The notes under the pieces were generated by a model. It made no database searches, was not told the DNA's origin, and worked only from the letters and a program-made list of their open reading frames with translations. Both the position numbers and the translations under genes were made by a program. From Tausonia pullulans (Eukaryota; Basidiomycota; Tremellomycetes; Cystofilobasidiales; Mrakiaceae), in the NCBI GenBank assembly GCA_951802195.1, contig OX637631.1:868001-932000 (forward strand): a DNA stretch of 64,000 nt. The letters are read 5' to 3'. Below are positions 44,345-55,456 of this stretch, piece by piece; positions within the stretch are counted from its first letter, which is position 1, and each line of letters begins with the position of its first letter.

Positions 44345-46859
44345 TCACTGAAGCGGAGCAGCGTAACCGCTCTGCTGCGGCGACGGCCCTCCACCAGGTG
44401 GCGCCGCATAGCCCTGGTAGCTGCTTCCCCCTCCTCCTCCTGTCTGGCCAATGTAACTTCGCGGTCGGCCGTCCGGGCTTAGGACAGCTGGCCCTTGCTG
44501 CGGCTGGACATTCGGACGAGGGTCGTACGGTGGCTGCTGTTGTTGCTGGCCGTGATAGCTATGAACCGGGAAGACAAGATCAGTCTTTCGCTGGAAAGAA
44601 ACCAAATGAGAGACGACACACTCACGCAGGGCTCTGTGCTCCTCCCTGAGCACCAGAAGGCGCGCCATACGCCGGACTCTGCGCTCCACCAGGCTGTTGA
44701 CCCGGAACAGCCGCCGGCGCCTGCCCACGCGCTGCCGCCTCCTGAGCAGCGTAATACGCCTGCCATTCGGGCGACATGTGCTGCTGCTGCTGGGAGTGCT
44801 GAGGGTGGGTATAGCCGTTCAATCCGCCTCCAGCAGCGGCAGCGGCGGCGGCGGCGGCGGGGTCCTGGGCAGGGTGCTGCTGTTGCTGGGGGTGAGTGAC
44901 CACGGCCGATGGTCCACCAGCAGGGGCGTAGTGAGGCTGCTGCTGTTGCTGCTGGGGCGGGAGGTGCTGAGGCACAGGCTGCGTGTAGACTGCTTGCGCG
45001 GCGGGGAGGGTGGGTCAGAGAGATGGAGACCTGACAGTTGAAGGTAGGGGTGACGCACCAGGCTGCTGCTGGGATTGCGGGTTCTTCATGAGCTGGTACT
45101 GACGGGCTGCCTGGTCGAATATCGATGAGATCTGCTCGAGGTCGGCTACAAAGGGCGGGGGAGCGGGGAGGGGAAGGGGGGGGACACTCAGCGAGGCGCG
45201 CGCCACCGAAAGAAGGAGTGTCCTGTTACCTTTCTGCGTAGCATACTTCTGGATAAGCTCCGTTATCTTGCCCTGCATCCCAACACAAGAAGCATACAGT
45301 TCCTCAATTTCCCTGGAGTCCTCGACGCGCTCCCCGCGCTGAACATCAACGCCCCTCAGCCTCTCGAGAAGCTCGTCGAACCGCGCGACGCTCCGGAAGA
45401 CGGCATCCTCATCCTCCCTTTCGCGACGCATCTCCTCCGCCGTCGGGCTCCGGAGAGACTCGACGTAGTTGACGGGGAAGATTCCCACGCGGCCTCGAAG
45501 CGTGCCGCGCCACCATTGCTCGTAAGTCCGACCGATGACCTTGATGACGTCGCCTTCGAGGAAGGCGAGCTCCGTCGGGTTCGTGGGCGTGTACGCGTAA
45601 AGAGCTCGGACGGAGGTAGCCTGGGAGAGCTCGGGTGGGGCGGGGGGCTCCTCCTTCACGGGCTCGGGCTGGCGAGAGGACGAGGGCGCCGCCGATGAGG
45701 AAGACGCGTGCTGATTGGAAGAGGAAGACGCGCCACCTCCTCCGCCGTACGAGCGACCGCCTTTGTCCTGCTTGGAAAGCTCGAGGACACGGGCCATCTC
45801 CTCCTCCTCGGCGGCGGCGCGGGCTCGAGCGAGATCCTCCTTAAAAAGCAAATGAGGAAGGGCACATCAGTCCTATAATAGGGGCGAGACGCGCACGAAG
45901 GGGGAGATGCGACGGCGACGGCAAAGACACACTGGAGCTGGCTCGTTGATGCTCGATTCATTAAGGACATGGCTGTGCTCAGAGTCTGACGAGAAGTCAG
46001 TCGAAGGTCGAGCTGAAGGAGAGTAAGCGAGCATAAACTCACTCCTCTTGAGACGCTCATAGAGCTCCCCCATGAGGCCGAGGTCAGAGTCCTCCTCAAA
46101 GGTCTCGGTCCACTTCTTGACAAGGAGAAGGGCCTTTTTGCGGACCTTATCGTTCGTAGTCTGCCAGTGACAAAGGGAGAGAGTCAATAGGCAGCTGACG
46201 TGCGAAGGGAGGAAGGGTGGGAAGGGGGAGCGGACAGACCCGATCCGTGATGATGCGCTCGAGGCCCTCGGTGAAGGACTTGGAGGCAATCTCCTGGTGA
46301 ACGAGCTTGCCGCAGTTCTCGGAGAGCGTGTTGGTGAGCTGTAGAGAGAATGGAGGGGGGAAAGTCCGTATGAGAATAGGCGAGTGACTCGTTGGCAAGA
46401 GCGGGGGCGGACGCCGGGTCGGCGGCCTCATCCCCATTCCTCTTCATCTCACGCTCACTCGCAAAACGTACCTCGAGGGCAAACATCTGAACGTTCGGGT
46501 TACGGTGGGCGAGGCGCTTCTGGAGAGCAGCGATAGCATTCCGGGCTCTGCAGGGTCGGTTCCATCAGCATCCACCCACGCGGGCGGGCTTGAAGTGATC
46601 TGTATTAACCCTGTCTCATGCTCGTCGCCGACCTTGTCGCAGAGCTCGAGATTGAGCCCCCAGTCTTCAGATGTGAGCTGCTCGTCCGTAGCCTTAGCTG
46701 AAGGATTCAAGTAGTGAAGCAGCGGGCGGGAAAGCAGTGCTTAGCAAGGTAGACGATGAGGCCGAGATGACGCGAACGATGAGGGGCGAGTCGGGAAGTA
46801 GGGGAGAAGGGCACCGACGCACCGACGAGCTCGTCATATGGGTTGACAGCGCGGAACAT
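44345..46859 (-). CDS. HSE1: HSE1, ESCRT-0 subunit (VHS-UIM-SH3)
   Basis: Hse1 works with Vps27 on endosomes to bind ubiquitinated cargo and start multivesicular body sorting. Starting MFRAVNPYDELV at 46,859, the VHS domain follows: AKATDEQLTSEDWGLNLELC, ARNAIAALQKRLAHRNPNVQ, MFALELTNTLSENCGKLVHQ, then DKVRKKALLLVKKWTETFEE. A ubiquitin-interacting motif reads EEEEMARVLELSKQDK (acidic patch, Ala/Leu-x-x-Ser). The SH3 domain runs from VRALYAYTPTNPTELAFLEG through WWRGTLRGRVGIFPVNYVES. A helical GAT-like part (FDELLERLRGV, ELYASCVGMQGKITELIQKY) follows. The tail is Gln/Pro/Ala-rich, including an Ala run coded at about 44,850, and ends SGYAAPLQ. The domain order is diagnostic. About nine exons are present. 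Confidence 0.93.
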
Positions 46860-47206
46860 GCCGTGCAAAGGGGAAGAGGGTGGATGGGAAGGGGTGGTGA
46901 CGAGGGCTGGAGGTGGAGGAGGGAGGGTGGAGACAGGAAACGGAGAGAGTAAGACGCGGGGCGGGGGAAAGGAGGGGAGAGACCGCGGCCTCCGCTAGCG
47001 CTAGTAGTCTGCGTCCGCGGTTCGTTGGTTACCGACGAGTGCCTTATCTCGCTAGTTCTGGGTTCACATGGAGGACCGAGCTGCAACCGGCAGGGTATAG
47101 AATCGCGAGAATGCCAGGCCTGTCCACCGTCTGCGTCGACGGGCGCCGCCGCCTGGAGCATCTAAACCCTGCTTGCCGACACGGAACTTGGCACGGCAAA
47201 AATGCT
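46860..47206. other. Intergenic between HSE1 and tRNA-Arg
   Basis: A purine-rich stretch (46,900-46,985) lies just upstream of HSE1. No further feature is seen. Confidence 0.5.
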
Positions 47207-47294
47207 AGACTCCTGTGGGGATCGAACCCACGAACTCCTGCGGTCGGATTCCATGTTGTCGGAAGCAGACGCGATACCACTTCGCCAAGGAGCC
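47207..47294 (-). tRNA. tRNA-Arg(CCG) with a 16-nt intron
   Basis: On the minus strand the acceptor GGCTCCT pairs with AGGAGTC (one G-U). The D stem is GCGA/TCGC with loop AGTGGTA. The anticodon stem TCTGC/GCAGG flanks TTCCGA, then a 16-nt intron (CAACATGGAATCCGAC) at the canonical 37/38 position, then C38. The anticodon is CCG. The variable loop is AGTTC and the T arm is GTGGG-TTCGATC-CCCAC. All lengths add to 88 nt. Five T (minus strand, 47,198-47,202) follow the 3' end. A LINE array starts about 70-87 bp upstream of its 5' end, on the other strand. Confidence 0.9.
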
Positions 47295-47364
47295 TAGTGG
47301 TTGTCGTTCAAAACATGCAAACTATTGCGTACACATTCCCTGAACAAATGTGGATCCCCCAGCT

Positions 47365-47380
47365 TGACTTGAATACAAAC
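47365..47380 (+). mobile_element. Minimal LINE 3' tail
   Basis: GACTTGAATACAAAC matches the extreme 3' end of the LINE family (GACTTTAATAC plus A) and directly precedes the next truncated copy. Very short match. Confidence 0.35.
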
Positions 47381-47443
47381 AATCTCTCATAGGGTTATCT
47401 CGTTCTCTACGTATAACTCATGACTTAACACAAAAAACAAAAA
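47381..47443 (+). mobile_element. 5'-truncated LINE copy (last 60 bp and A-rich tail)
   Basis: The stretch beginning AATCTCTCATAGGGTTAT and ending GTATAACTCATGACTTAA plus ACAC and A-rich tail matches the end of the 3' UTR in the copies at 4691-4968 and 47,444-48,216. It has the same orientation and is followed at once by the longer copy. Confidence 0.75.
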
Positions 47444-48216
47444 CTTGCTGAGGCCGTGTCCCGAGCGTTGTCCGAGGACGTCGACTTAGCCCAACGCTTC
47501 TCGCTGTACAGTCTCCACCCAGAAAAGCATACTGCTGCAGCATTCCTCGCCAACGGAACCGCTGCGCCGCACAACAGGTCCAAGCGATGTGCGCTGTGCC
47601 TGACGGCCCTCGTTGAGTCCTTCTTCCACCTCTTCGACGAGCAGTGTCCCGTCGTGCGCGCTATCTGGTCGGCGGCTGCTGCACGTGCCTCGCCTTCGCT
47701 CCCCTCCCATCCTCCCTCCCTCCAGACGCTCGTCTGCCCGACACCGTCGCCGCCGAGGGCGGTCTTTCTCTTCCACTGCATCTTTGTAGCCCGACATGGC
47801 GATTCGTCCGGAGGCGGAGGTACAGCAAGATCGCAGCTCTCGACCCTGTCACGGACGAGGAGATCCGCAAGATCGCGTCTACAATCCGGCAGGCACACTG
47901 GCAGTCGAGCACGTGGTGGATGGCTGGCAGTGGCCAGATAGACGAGACTGCGGTCGGCGGCGTCATCGATCCTGGGTGAGAAGCAGGTCAGGGGTGGTGA
48001 AATGTGGCTGGTCCATAGCCACTCCTTGATGTAGCTGGTCATCTTGATATCTTACCTTTTCTGATGGGCCTATGTCCATACCCATATTTTGCTTTCCTTC
48101 CACCTCTTCATTCATTTTCGCTCACCGTCTATCTAATTATGAATCGCTATCTCTCATAGGATTACCTCGGCTTCTACGTATAACTCATGACTTCAATACA
48201 ATAAAACTAATAAAAA
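47444..48216 (+). mobile_element. 5'-truncated LINE copy: C-terminal ORF part with zf-RVT, 3' UTR and A-rich tail
   Basis: About 530 bp of coding sequence precede a TGA at 47,977-47,979. The frame at 47,456 contains RCALCLTALVESFFHLFDEQ followed by CPVVRAIW. This C-x2-C-x8-H-x5-C knuckle before a Trp is the zf-RVT motif found after the reverse transcriptase of non-LTR elements. The frame changes once at about 47,700; the downstream part reads ALDPVTDEEIRKIASTIRQ, then TAVGGVIDPG-stop. The 3' UTR (47,980-48,190) is shared with 4730-4950 and ends CTTCAATACAATAAAACTAATAAAA. No reverse transcriptase remains, so the copy is dead. The clade cannot be told from this part alone. Confidence 0.75.
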
Positions 48217-48329
48217 TATCCCACAAGGGAAGGATAAGCGAGGCATCCTTATCCAGCATAATAGCCTATCCCCCAATGCGCGAGTTTAGATACGCAGATC
48301 TACTCCTGCTACAACACCCCGGATAATTA

Positions 48330-48900
48330 TCTTCGGAGAAGCTTGCTGGAGAAGTACGAAGAACGGTCCGACACAGAGGACGAGTTCCGGAGGCAGGTGG
48401 TTGCCTCTGGCGATGGTGTCGTTGTGTTAGAGCGCCAGTATAATCTCAGAGTATCCGGCGCTCTCACGGGTCGAGTCTGGGTCATGCTTGACCTCTACGG
48501 TACCAAGAAGATGTCCAAGGCTGACGCCTTTTCCCAGATGTCCACAAGTTGGACGAATCACAAGGCCATCCTAAAGTTTGTCCAGCGTGCCTCCGTCATC
48601 GTCCCTCTCTCGCACATCCGAGACGTACTGCTACTATCACCACTTAACGGAGCACGAGCTCGTCGAGTATCCCGTCGCCCCGGCGTATGGAGAATGCGGA
48701 CTAAGATCCCATCGCTCTGCTCGCTGCCCGGGCCGCCCACGGCAACCCCTCAATCGGAGCGCACGTTGCGACCGAGAAAGCGCTCGTGGCAGGGGACGCC
48801 CTCGGCGTCCAGGTCGTTGGCAACCCGAACTCCATCACAGAGGCCTCGAGCGGCTCCACCGCGTCTCAAACTGTACACTCCCTTCCCCTCCCTCCCTAGC
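48330..48900 (+). pseudogene. Broken gene of unknown family
   Basis: A frame at 48,343 reads SLLEKYEERSDTEDEFRRQV, VVASGDGVVVLERQYNLRVS and VWVMLDLYGTKKMSKADAF, with codon use like real genes. Farther on, good coding character shifts to other frames: HLTEHELVEYPVAPAYGE, then ALLAARAAHGNPSIGAHVAT, EKALVAGDALGVQVVGNPNS. The pieces cannot be read as one protein, so the gene is broken. I do not recognise the family. It ends at a stop shared with the dispersed segment at 48,883. Confidence 0.45.
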
Positions 48901-49112
48901 TAGATCCTCTCTTTCTTTCACCCCCGCCCCCCTTCGCTGTCGTCCAGAGGTTGGACTTGCCATTATCTGGGCTTGATGCATGATTCAAAGACATTAAAAC
49001 AGAGTTAAATATGTGATCGGCGCTTCCTTCCTCTCCTATCGGCCACGATTGTTTCTCTAAGTCACGGCTTTAGTTGCCGATGTTGCGTGCGATTCGATGG
49101 TTGAAAACATAA
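48883..49112 (+). repeat. Dispersed segment, copy 2
   Basis: It shares the opening block (CCTCCCTCCCTAGCTAGAT) and closing block (TTAGTTGCCGATGTTGC plus TGCGATTCGA) with 5629-5870. The inner part is diverged but still alignable in places (CTTCCTCTCC, then ATCG-CC). It covers the end of the broken gene and its 3' flank. Confidence 0.5.
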
Positions 49113-49899
49113 GAGGACCCCAACGTTCGGGGCACATTATTTGTTCATTAACATTTCATGAAAAGTGCCTGGAGGGATGGTTGAGAAGGACCCCTCAGAG
49201 ATGGAGTAATTCGGTCAAAGAGCCCTTCTGCTCTCTGATAGCTCCCGGGACCGTGACGGAGACGAGCGAGATCGTTAACGTGCCGGCTGTGCAACGCCAG
49301 TATCCGCGCACATCCGTAGGCTTCATGTGCGCGTTCTCTTCGTTGCCTCGCGAGCCCCACGAGCAGAAACAATATTAATAGATGGGATACTCGTGAAGCA
49401 GAAGCGTTCCTTCTTCAAACCAGAAGGTCAGACGCTATGGACATATCTGATGCCTGTTAATCACTGGTGACGTTCCCCTTGCACGCCAGGCCTAGAGACG
49501 CAGCGGACAGCCTTGGACGCGCCGCCGCGCTCCTCGCACCGAACGTCAACCACCTCATACACCCTTCCTCTCTTCTCTCTCTCTTGTCTTCTCTTTCTCC
49601 ACCGACACAAAGTTCTCCTAGACGAGAGTCCAGAAGAAAGTCAGCAAGACTTAGGCCAGCGAACCGTCGTCGGACCCGCCCGCTTCTCAGAGACCACTAT
49701 CCCCGATTGCCACTCTTACTGGCCCTGCCTGAGAACTATTCATCGCTGTTCGAGGGTCCGTAGCTCGCTTTTCATATTCATGTACAGACACTTGTAGCTG
49801 ACGGTCCTGCCGGACTCACAACTAGCAGTCGCCTGCTCGTCCTTTCCTTTCCTCACCTCCCCCTTCCCTCGCTCCCACCTCTCTATCGCCCACTCTTGC

Positions 49900-52800
49900 A
49901 TGGCCCCACGCTCCATAACCGTCCTCGGCATCACTGCCTTTGTCGGCGCGTGCAACCTCCTCGCGTGGCGCTCGTCGACCCGCTTCTCGACAACGACGAC
50001 GACGGCCGCTGGCCTTCCGACCTCGCGAGCTGTCTCGTTCTTGTCGAAGCACGTCCACCCCCCGCCTTCTTCCCGCCGGCGTGGGCTCGTGCCACAAGCC
50101 GACGCAACGACGACAACAACAACAAATTCGACACCAGGTAATGAAGCTGTCGTTCTCAGCTTCCTCTTCCCCGAACCGCAGGAGCCTCCAAAGGAGCCGG
50201 CGAAGAAGCTGGTCGAGGTCCCCATCTTACTCGCTTGGACCATCTTTCTGCGTAAGTCCTTGTCGTTGCCGGCCATACAAGGAGGTTCACAGTCGCCCAG
50301 AGGCAACCTAACGTGTTTGATCGTGCCCCCAGTTGCCTTCCTTGGCATCTGCGCCGGAGATTTTCTCGTCGCGTGAGTCCGGCGAGACGTCCACATCCCG
50401 CCCAGTTCGCTCCCCCTATTGACACAGCTTTGCATCTGCAGCAATCTGGCGACCATCTCGGATGCTCTCGGTTTGTCGGACGCAACGGCAGGCGTGACGC
50501 TCCTTGCGCTTGGGAATGGCTCCCCAGATGTGAGCGAAGGTCGTGCTGGCTCGCGCTCGACGGCCATGGCTGACAATCCCGCCATTGACGACATCTAGGT
50601 CTTCTCGACGTATGCGTCCTTCCGAGCAGACTCGGGATCCCTTGCTATTGGTGAACTCCTCGGAGCTGCTGCGTGAGTTTCTCGCCCGCTCACTTCTACT
50701 CAAGGTTTCAGGCGCTTATTCTCTGTGACCAGTTTCATCGTCTCAGTCGTCGTCGGTTCCATGGCCCTCGTCAGTGTCATCCGCCTCCATTGCTTGGGCA
50801 ACATCCAACTCAAGCCTTTTCCGTCTGTTCACAGGTCAAGCCCTTCAAGGTGCACTCGGGCCCCTTCATCCGCGACGTCAGCTTTGCCATCGTCGCCGTG
50901 GCGCTACTTCTGATCGTCCTGCATGATGGGTCGCTTCATTTGTACGAGGCGATTGCCATGATTGGACTGTACGGTTGCTATGTTGCCTGGGTAATTGGAG
51001 GCGCCTGGTTCCTCCGCCATCGGCAGGAGAAGTTCAAGGCCAAGCGGAGAGGACGGGATGAGATCGAGGCTGGAGCCACGCAGGGTGAGCGACCTTTTCT
51101 TTTGGAATGAAGTATGCCTCCGCTGACTTTCTTCTCATATGCACAGAGGGTGAGATGGAACCTCCATTCTCGCCAGGCGACGGACGGTCGTACATGTCTG
51201 GCTCCCGCTCGAAACGCAATAGCCTTGCTCCACCGATGGTCTCACCCCCAGCAACAGTGATTCCGCTCGCTCGCTCGCACTCGGACGCGTCGACATCGAC
51301 ATGCTCCCTTCTCCACCCTGCCGATGCTTTTCCCGCCCCGCAGACTGAGCAGCAGGCTCTTCGACCGGACCACCACCTTCGATCCTCGTCGCTCGCGGCC
51401 GTCCCTCGGGTGGACGGCCGCAGCTCACCGAGAGGTAGACGCCCCCGTTCCAATTCCGCCGTGGATCAACTCGACGTCCGGCGCTCGATCTTCTCCCTCC
51501 TTGGCGCTGTTGAGTTCCGGGATGTCGTCAACTCACTCCGTGCCGAGGGCGATGATTTTTCCCAATTCGATGTCCCTGCCAGCCCGTATGCCTCGGGCCA
51601 CTACCACCAGCACTCCCACCACCGTCATTCGTCGTATTCCTCCAGCCACCTCCACCATCATTCCCACACAACGACTCCCCGATTGGCCGGCTCCCAACTG
51701 TCTTCCTATGCCCGCAGTGGTGGTCGCTCGCGGCCCGGCTCGACGAGATCAAACCCCTCGGCACCCTTGACGCCCTCAGTCAACAACCTGGCGTCCTTCC
51801 CCTTTAACTCCGGGGTATCACGACCAGCTTCGCTTTATATGCCGACGGGACCGAGTCTCTCGGGCGAGGGCGAGCTCACACCGACTGGGCCCCCGGCTGG
51901 TCTCGATGCAGAGCGAAATCCCTGGTCGGACTCGTTCGCGTCGGCCGCGAGCGAGCGGAGCGAGAGCACAATCCACGCTCCGGGACCCAGAGCGTCCATC
52001 TCCACCCAAGGAGAACTCTCTGTGTGCCCCAGCTCCAGTGGACCCCATGAGCCTGTTCGGACAAATAGTCTCCCGCACGACATTACGGTCGTCTTACCGA
52101 CGCCTCCCACGGTCCGTGATGGTCCCGAACGATCCAACTCCCCCATCCACCTCTTTCGCTCGAACCCCCACTCAAACTACAAGCGCCGCAAGCTCCTCCA
52201 CCTCTTTCGCGTCACCTGCCACACGCTCTTCCCCTCGCTTCAGTCGTTCCGCCACAAGTCGCTCGTCGGCAAGCTCCTCAGCATCCTTGCTGTCCCTGCG
52301 ATCCTTGCTCTCACTCTCACTTTGCCTGTTGTGGACAATCAGGCAGACGGATGTGGGTCGTCGTTAGTCTACCCCGAGAAGGACGACGAGGGTCAGATCC
52401 GCCTCTCAGACGACAGCGAGGACGATGGGTACAGCGACGAGAACGAGGCCGATCGATTCGGCCCATACTGGGACGAAGAGCAGGAGCCCTACAGGGACGA
52501 ACCGCCTTCGAGGGATAACGGGATCCTGGATCACTCGAACGACCCGCACGGATGGGAGAGCGCCCCGCACAACCATGTCGCTGCTCATTGCTCGTCCTCC
52601 TCCGCACCGACGACGTCCATCACGGACCGGATCGGAGGGACGATGCACGCTCGGCTCATCGACGTTGGTGAGTCGCCCGGGCGGGTCCAGGACACGCTCT
52701 CCGAGTACCAGCACGCCGCCTCGCACTGTCCTCACCAACTCAGGGAACAGCGAGCGGAGGAGCAGGAGAGCGAAACGTCTTTGCTTGAAGACGAGATGTG

Positions 52801-54189
52801 GTGCGATCGCGAAAAGGAGGAGGACGTGACGCATGTGCTGCAGTTCAACAAGTGGCTCGTCGCCACGCAGTGCGTCTGTGAGTAGCTGATGGCTGCGCCT
52901 CGCTGATGCTGCGGCCTAACCTAACTGAGTCTGTATTTGCTCCCAGTGGGACCGGTGTTTTGCGCTGCCGTTCTCTTCTGTGCGTGCTGTGCCCTAGCCG
53001 TGTCCTACGACCTGCCCATCCTTTGCTGACCCCGGCCTCCCTCACTCGTAGGGGACTCGGGTGACATGCTCACCTGGCCGTCCATCGTCATCTGCGCACT
53101 CGGCCTTGTTGCGGGTTTCGCAGTCGTCGTTGTCGCCCGAGACGGTCAAAACAGCTTCTGGCGGATCGCTCGGTGCATGCTCGGCTTTTCTGTCGCCATG
53201 GTTTGGATCATGGTCCTGGGTGCGTCAAGTTACTTATACTGCTCATCGCTCTCTTTACTGATCACTACAAGTGGTCATGTAGCGGATGAAATCGTTACGG
53301 TCCTTACAGTTCTCGGCGAGCTCTTTGGCCTTTCAGACGCTATTATTGGTCTGACGAGTAAATCTCTTTCGTGCTCTCGCCTACGAGCACTGTTCTGATA
53401 CATCGATACGTCACTCCGTCGTTGCAGTCTTTGCTATCGGCAATTCGACGGCTGACTTCGTCGCCAATCTGAGCATCGCCTCGTTCGCGCCCATCATGGC
53501 TTTCTCGGCTTGCGTGAGTTGAGGACCGTGCAGGCGCTATGGTCGAGGCCTTGTTACTGAAAAGCTTTCTCCTCTGTGATTGAACCTAGTTCGGGGGTCC
53601 TATGCGTGAGTTACGACTCCCTGAGAGTTGCATAGAGACGAGACTGACCTGCCACCTTTTCTTGTCTGCAGTTAACATGTCCGTTCTTCAAGCGGTCGTG
53701 TCCTATCCGATCTATCCACAAGGCTGAACTTCATTCCCTCAACACGACAGTCTTCTCGGAGTCGGTCTCTCTGGTGCCTTCGTCACCATCAGTACGTGTT
53801 GTCCGTTCTCTTTGTGCACCTCCATTTTCTAGAGCTCATTTACTCCCCACTCCAGCGACCGGCAAGCCATATCTGATTCGCTTCTCCCCGACGCTCCTCG
53901 CCTCGGGATCTGGCCTCCTCCTCATCCTTGTCGCGACCCTCATATTTGTCCCGTTCAACTCGTTCCTCATCTCGCGCCGATGGGGTCTCTTCCTCATCGG
54001 TCTCTATCTCGCCTCAATGGTGCATCATCTTGTCCCATTCTTAGAATGACACACCGCGCTGATGCTGCCGATCCCCTTTTCTACAGATTGCCAACGTGAG
54101 GGATCCATAGCTGTTTGCTATCCGGGATCGACAGCTGACCTGAATCCCCGCCGTCTTCACAGATCCTGACCGAAATTTATCTGGAGTAA
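49900..54189 (+). CDS. Ca2+/cation exchanger (Na_Ca_ex family, NCLX/YDL206W-like)
   Basis: Two exchanger domains flank a long cytosolic loop. The first alpha repeat contains LSDATAGVTLLALGNGSPDV followed by FSTYASFRADSGSLAIGELL; the second contains LSDAIIGLTIFAIGNSTADF followed by VANLSIASFAPIMAFSACFG. The acidic residue in each GN-[SG]-x-x-D motif is the ion-binding signature. Helices such as FIRDVSFAIVAVALLLIVLH and SIVICALGLVAGFAVVVVAR surround them. The loop (about 51,150-52,830) is Ser/Pro-rich with a histidine cluster (51,598-51,669) and acidic stretches. The C terminus is LASMIANILTEIYLE-stop. The N terminus (MAPRSITVLGITAFVGACNL) is hydrophobic and could be a signal anchor. About a dozen exons; roughly 1,000 residues. 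It probably exchanges Ca2+ for another cation in an internal membrane; the counter-ion is not predictable. Confidence 0.9.
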
Positions 54190-54350
54190 TTTGTAGTCTG
54201 TCTGCGGAAGAGGAGGGAAGAGGAGAGAAGTCTCATCGAATACTACACACGTGCACAAAGGAAATCCAACTGCAGACGAGTCAGAAGCATGTCGTCAAGT
54301 CATGAGATCGAGACAGGGATAGATCTAAACCGCAAGCCACCTGAGGATCA

Positions 54351-55456
54351 CTAAGCCGTCACTACCTTCCGCTTCTCCTCCTTTCGCTTCTTCTTCTCGA
54401 CTTTCTCAGCCCGCTTGACCTCCTTGGTCCTTCGCTTCTCCTCCTTCGCAAACTTGCGCGCCACTTTGGCCTCCTTGGCAAGCCGCTTCGTCTCGCGCCG
54501 AGCGGCACGCTCCAACTTGGTCTCACGCTTCTCTCCCGCTGGCATAGCCCTGTTTGAGGATGATGAAGTCTTCTTCGACGACTCCTTTGGCTTCGACTTA
54601 GGCGTCTTCTTGTCCTCGCCCATCCGAGGCGGAACCTCCCTCGTCTTGCTCTTCTCCTTCGCTCCCGTCATCGACACCTGCTTCACCTCCTCCTTTTTGA
54701 CCTCCATATCCAGCGGGATCACCGTCGCACCCCTACAGAAGCCCGCGTAGAGCCCCATACGAGCGGCCTCGCGCTTGGCGGACGCCATGATGCTGAGGTT
54801 GAGGGCTGATCCTCCGGGAGAGCCCAACGGCGTGATCAAAGGAAGTGGGGTGGAGGCGCCAGAGCCGGCTGCGGATGACGCGCCGGAGGGGGCATAGGGC
54901 GAGATGATACCTGTCGATGTGCGGGCAAGGACGTGGGAGGGAAGGGAGGAGGCTGGAGGTTGGGGGGAGGAGGACCGGGATGAGGAGGACGAGGCGGAGG
55001 AGTTGGAGGCTGTCGGGATGATGATGGAAGAGGCTGCGGCAGAGAAGACGCTGAGGTTTCCGTGGGGGGCATGATCAGAACGACGGCCTCGAAGAAGACG
55101 GACGGGCGATGAACTCCACGTACTGGTCCCAAACTGAAAGGAACGTAGGGGTAAGGGACGACGCGCGCGTGCGTTAACAAGACGCGAGTCAGCCTCGGCC
55201 TACCGGTCTCTCTACACGCGCCCAGACCATGCTGCGTACAAGGGAACGCTTCATCTCGGTCCTTGCCGATCCCACCGAGTGTGTTCTTAGTCTTGACGGC
55301 AATGGGCCGTTTGAGCGAGTCGGCCTTGAAGCCTGTCCGTTGTAGTCATCTGGTCAGCATAAGAGAAGGGAGAAGGGTGAGACAAAGGAGAGACTCACCG
55401 TTGCCCTTGCCCTTCCATCCCTGGGCCGACAGATGAGCTGCAGGATCGAACGGCAT
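54351..55456 (-). CDS. G-patch protein, Tma23-like, Lys-rich
   Basis: The start at 55,456 gives MPFDPAAHLSAQGWKGKGN, then a spliced GFKADSLKRPIAVKTKNTLG, GIGKDRDEAFP. This resembles the N terminus of yeast Tma23, a nucleolar ribosome-biogenesis factor with a divergent G-patch (yeast: LKRPILVKHKRDKKGLG). A long Ser/Pro-rich middle ([20 protein letters not shown]) follows. The C-terminal third is Lys/Glu/Arg-rich with repeated KREXKLXRAARRETKRLAKE-like units, as in nucleolar proteins, and ends KRKVVTA. Four exons are likely. The junction after DEAFP is uncertain: it can be read as FPFGTSTWSSS, or another acceptor may restore the WWD motif of the family. Function in rRNA processing is inferred from the family. 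Confidence 0.75.

Larger units (their letters stand above)
48217..49899. other. Region after the LINE array, no intact gene
   Basis: It holds a broken gene at about 48,330-48,900 and a dispersed segment at 48,883-49,112 (listed separately). From 49,113 to 49,899 no gene is seen. The last 150 bp are pyrimidine-rich and probably belong to the exchanger promoter. Confidence 0.4.

Noticed and set aside
47456-47941. Independent small zinc-finger gene
   Set aside because: The knuckle, the following 3' UTR shared with another locus and the A-rich tail show that it is the end of a LINE.
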